Made by a program: the position numbers and the translations under genes
NCBI GenBank assembly: GCA_963725145.1
Contig: CAVRXL010000010.1
Coordinates: 186,001-250,000, forward strand
Direction of reading: 5' to 3'
Source of the DNA: DATAEE01 sp963725145
GTDB lineage: Bacteria > Acidobacteriota > Vicinamibacteria > Vicinamibacterales > 2-12-FULL-66-21
Length of the DNA stretch: 64,000 bases
Notes under the pieces: model-generated
Seen by the model: only the letters and a program-made list of their open reading frames with translations
The model's database searches: none
Told to the model about the DNA's origin: nothing
Shown: positions 63,790 through 64,000 of the stretch, piece after piece
How positions within the stretch are numbered: position 1 is the first letter of the stretch
Layout: each line of letters opens with the position of its first letter

Positions 63790-64000
63790 ATGGCGGATCC
63801 TGCCCGTCCGGACGGGGTTGCGGACATCCTGCGGCGCACACAACCCTGGGTCAGGCTCATAGCCATCATGCTCTTCATCTCGGTCGCCTTCATGGTGTTG
63901 TGCGGGCTGGCCGTCGGCACGATGGGGCTCTTCTCGGGAGAGCCAGGGATGGCGGCCCTGATGTTCGTCTACCCGATCCTGGGCCTGCTGTACTTGTTCC
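63790..64000 (+). CDS. Membrane protein, truncated by window end
   Basis: 70 residues seen from ATG with a strong Shine-Dalgarno (AAGGAGGAG). The sequence MADPARPDGVADILRRTQPW is followed by a helix (VRLIAIMLFISVAFMVLCGL) and the start of another (MAALMFVYPILGLLYLF). It resembles small DUF5362-type membrane proteins. The family assignment is tentative because the C-terminus is missing. Confidence 0.7.
   Translation, partial: MADPARPDGVADILRRTQPWVRLIAIMLFISVAFMVLCGLAVGTMGLFSGEPGMAALMFVYPILGLLYLF

Overview
The window looks like a chromosomal segment of a GC-rich Acidobacteriota genome, most plausibly the Vicinamibacteria lineage. This placement is an inference. It rests on three large orphan MacB/FtsX permeases of the acidobacterial ADOP type, an ECF sigma factor paired with a TPR-containing Ser/Thr kinase, an alternative-complex-III/caa3 oxidase cluster, and very abundant short palindromic repeats. 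No rRNA, tRNA, CRISPR array, transposase or phage gene was recognised.

Region by region. (1) 1-595 is a truncated ABC ATPase on the minus strand, divergent from a respiratory operon. (2) 729-13174 is that operon: actABCDEF (alternative complex III, a quinol to cytochrome c oxidoreductase), a small membrane protein, a SCO1-type copper chaperone, and caa3-type cytochrome c oxidase subunits II (with a fused cytochrome c), I, III and IV. Most junctions are overlapping start/stop codons. Its promoter contains a perfect CRP-like palindrome. (3) 13245-15528 holds small membrane, lipoprotein and coiled-coil genes of unknown role. (4) 15588-18996 is the ECF sigma factor and Ser/Thr kinase pair. (5) 19111-23519 is a four-gene MacAB-like ABC exporter. 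(6) 23834-26485 carries a small hypothetical gene, a peroxiredoxin, an NTF2-like protein, a signal peptidase and an aquaporin. (7) 26591-38000 carries two ADOP permeases, a sialidase-like protein, a UPF0182 membrane protein and a GH99-like hydrolase. (8) 38080-44246 has a metallo-beta-lactamase-fold enzyme, clpS-clpA, a GNAT-like protein and an M28 peptidase. (9) 44247-51021 has a DUF2207/LemA pair, a third ADOP permease and IMP dehydrogenase. (10) 51111-59380 has arginine decarboxylase, a sigma-54-activator-like AAA+ protein that lacks GAFTGA, a TonB-receptor-like outer-membrane protein, and a LytS/LytTR two-component pair. (11) 59456-64000 has a sortilin/BNR-propeller protein, a DUF4097-like secreted protein and a truncated membrane protein.

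The most unusual property is the repeat landscape. At least four stem families of 18-30 bp palindromes share a CTGAAG, CTTCAG, CTAAAG or similar centre. They lie between genes and also inside genes in frame, where they encode peptides such as GGAGLKTGPS and VRLKPDTT. They frequently supply the TAG stop codon of the adjacent gene, and in one place one palindrome sits nested inside another. A second class consists of AT-richer phrase arrays: runs of GATTG followed by runs of CAATC around a shared centre, plus CTGAATG, TGAGTT, GGTTCTTGG and GGGGCTT runs. These fill many intergenic gaps and also encode the last residues of ClpA and part of the ActE signal peptide. Together they look like a family of non-autonomous, structure-conserving repeats that remodel gene ends and protein surfaces.
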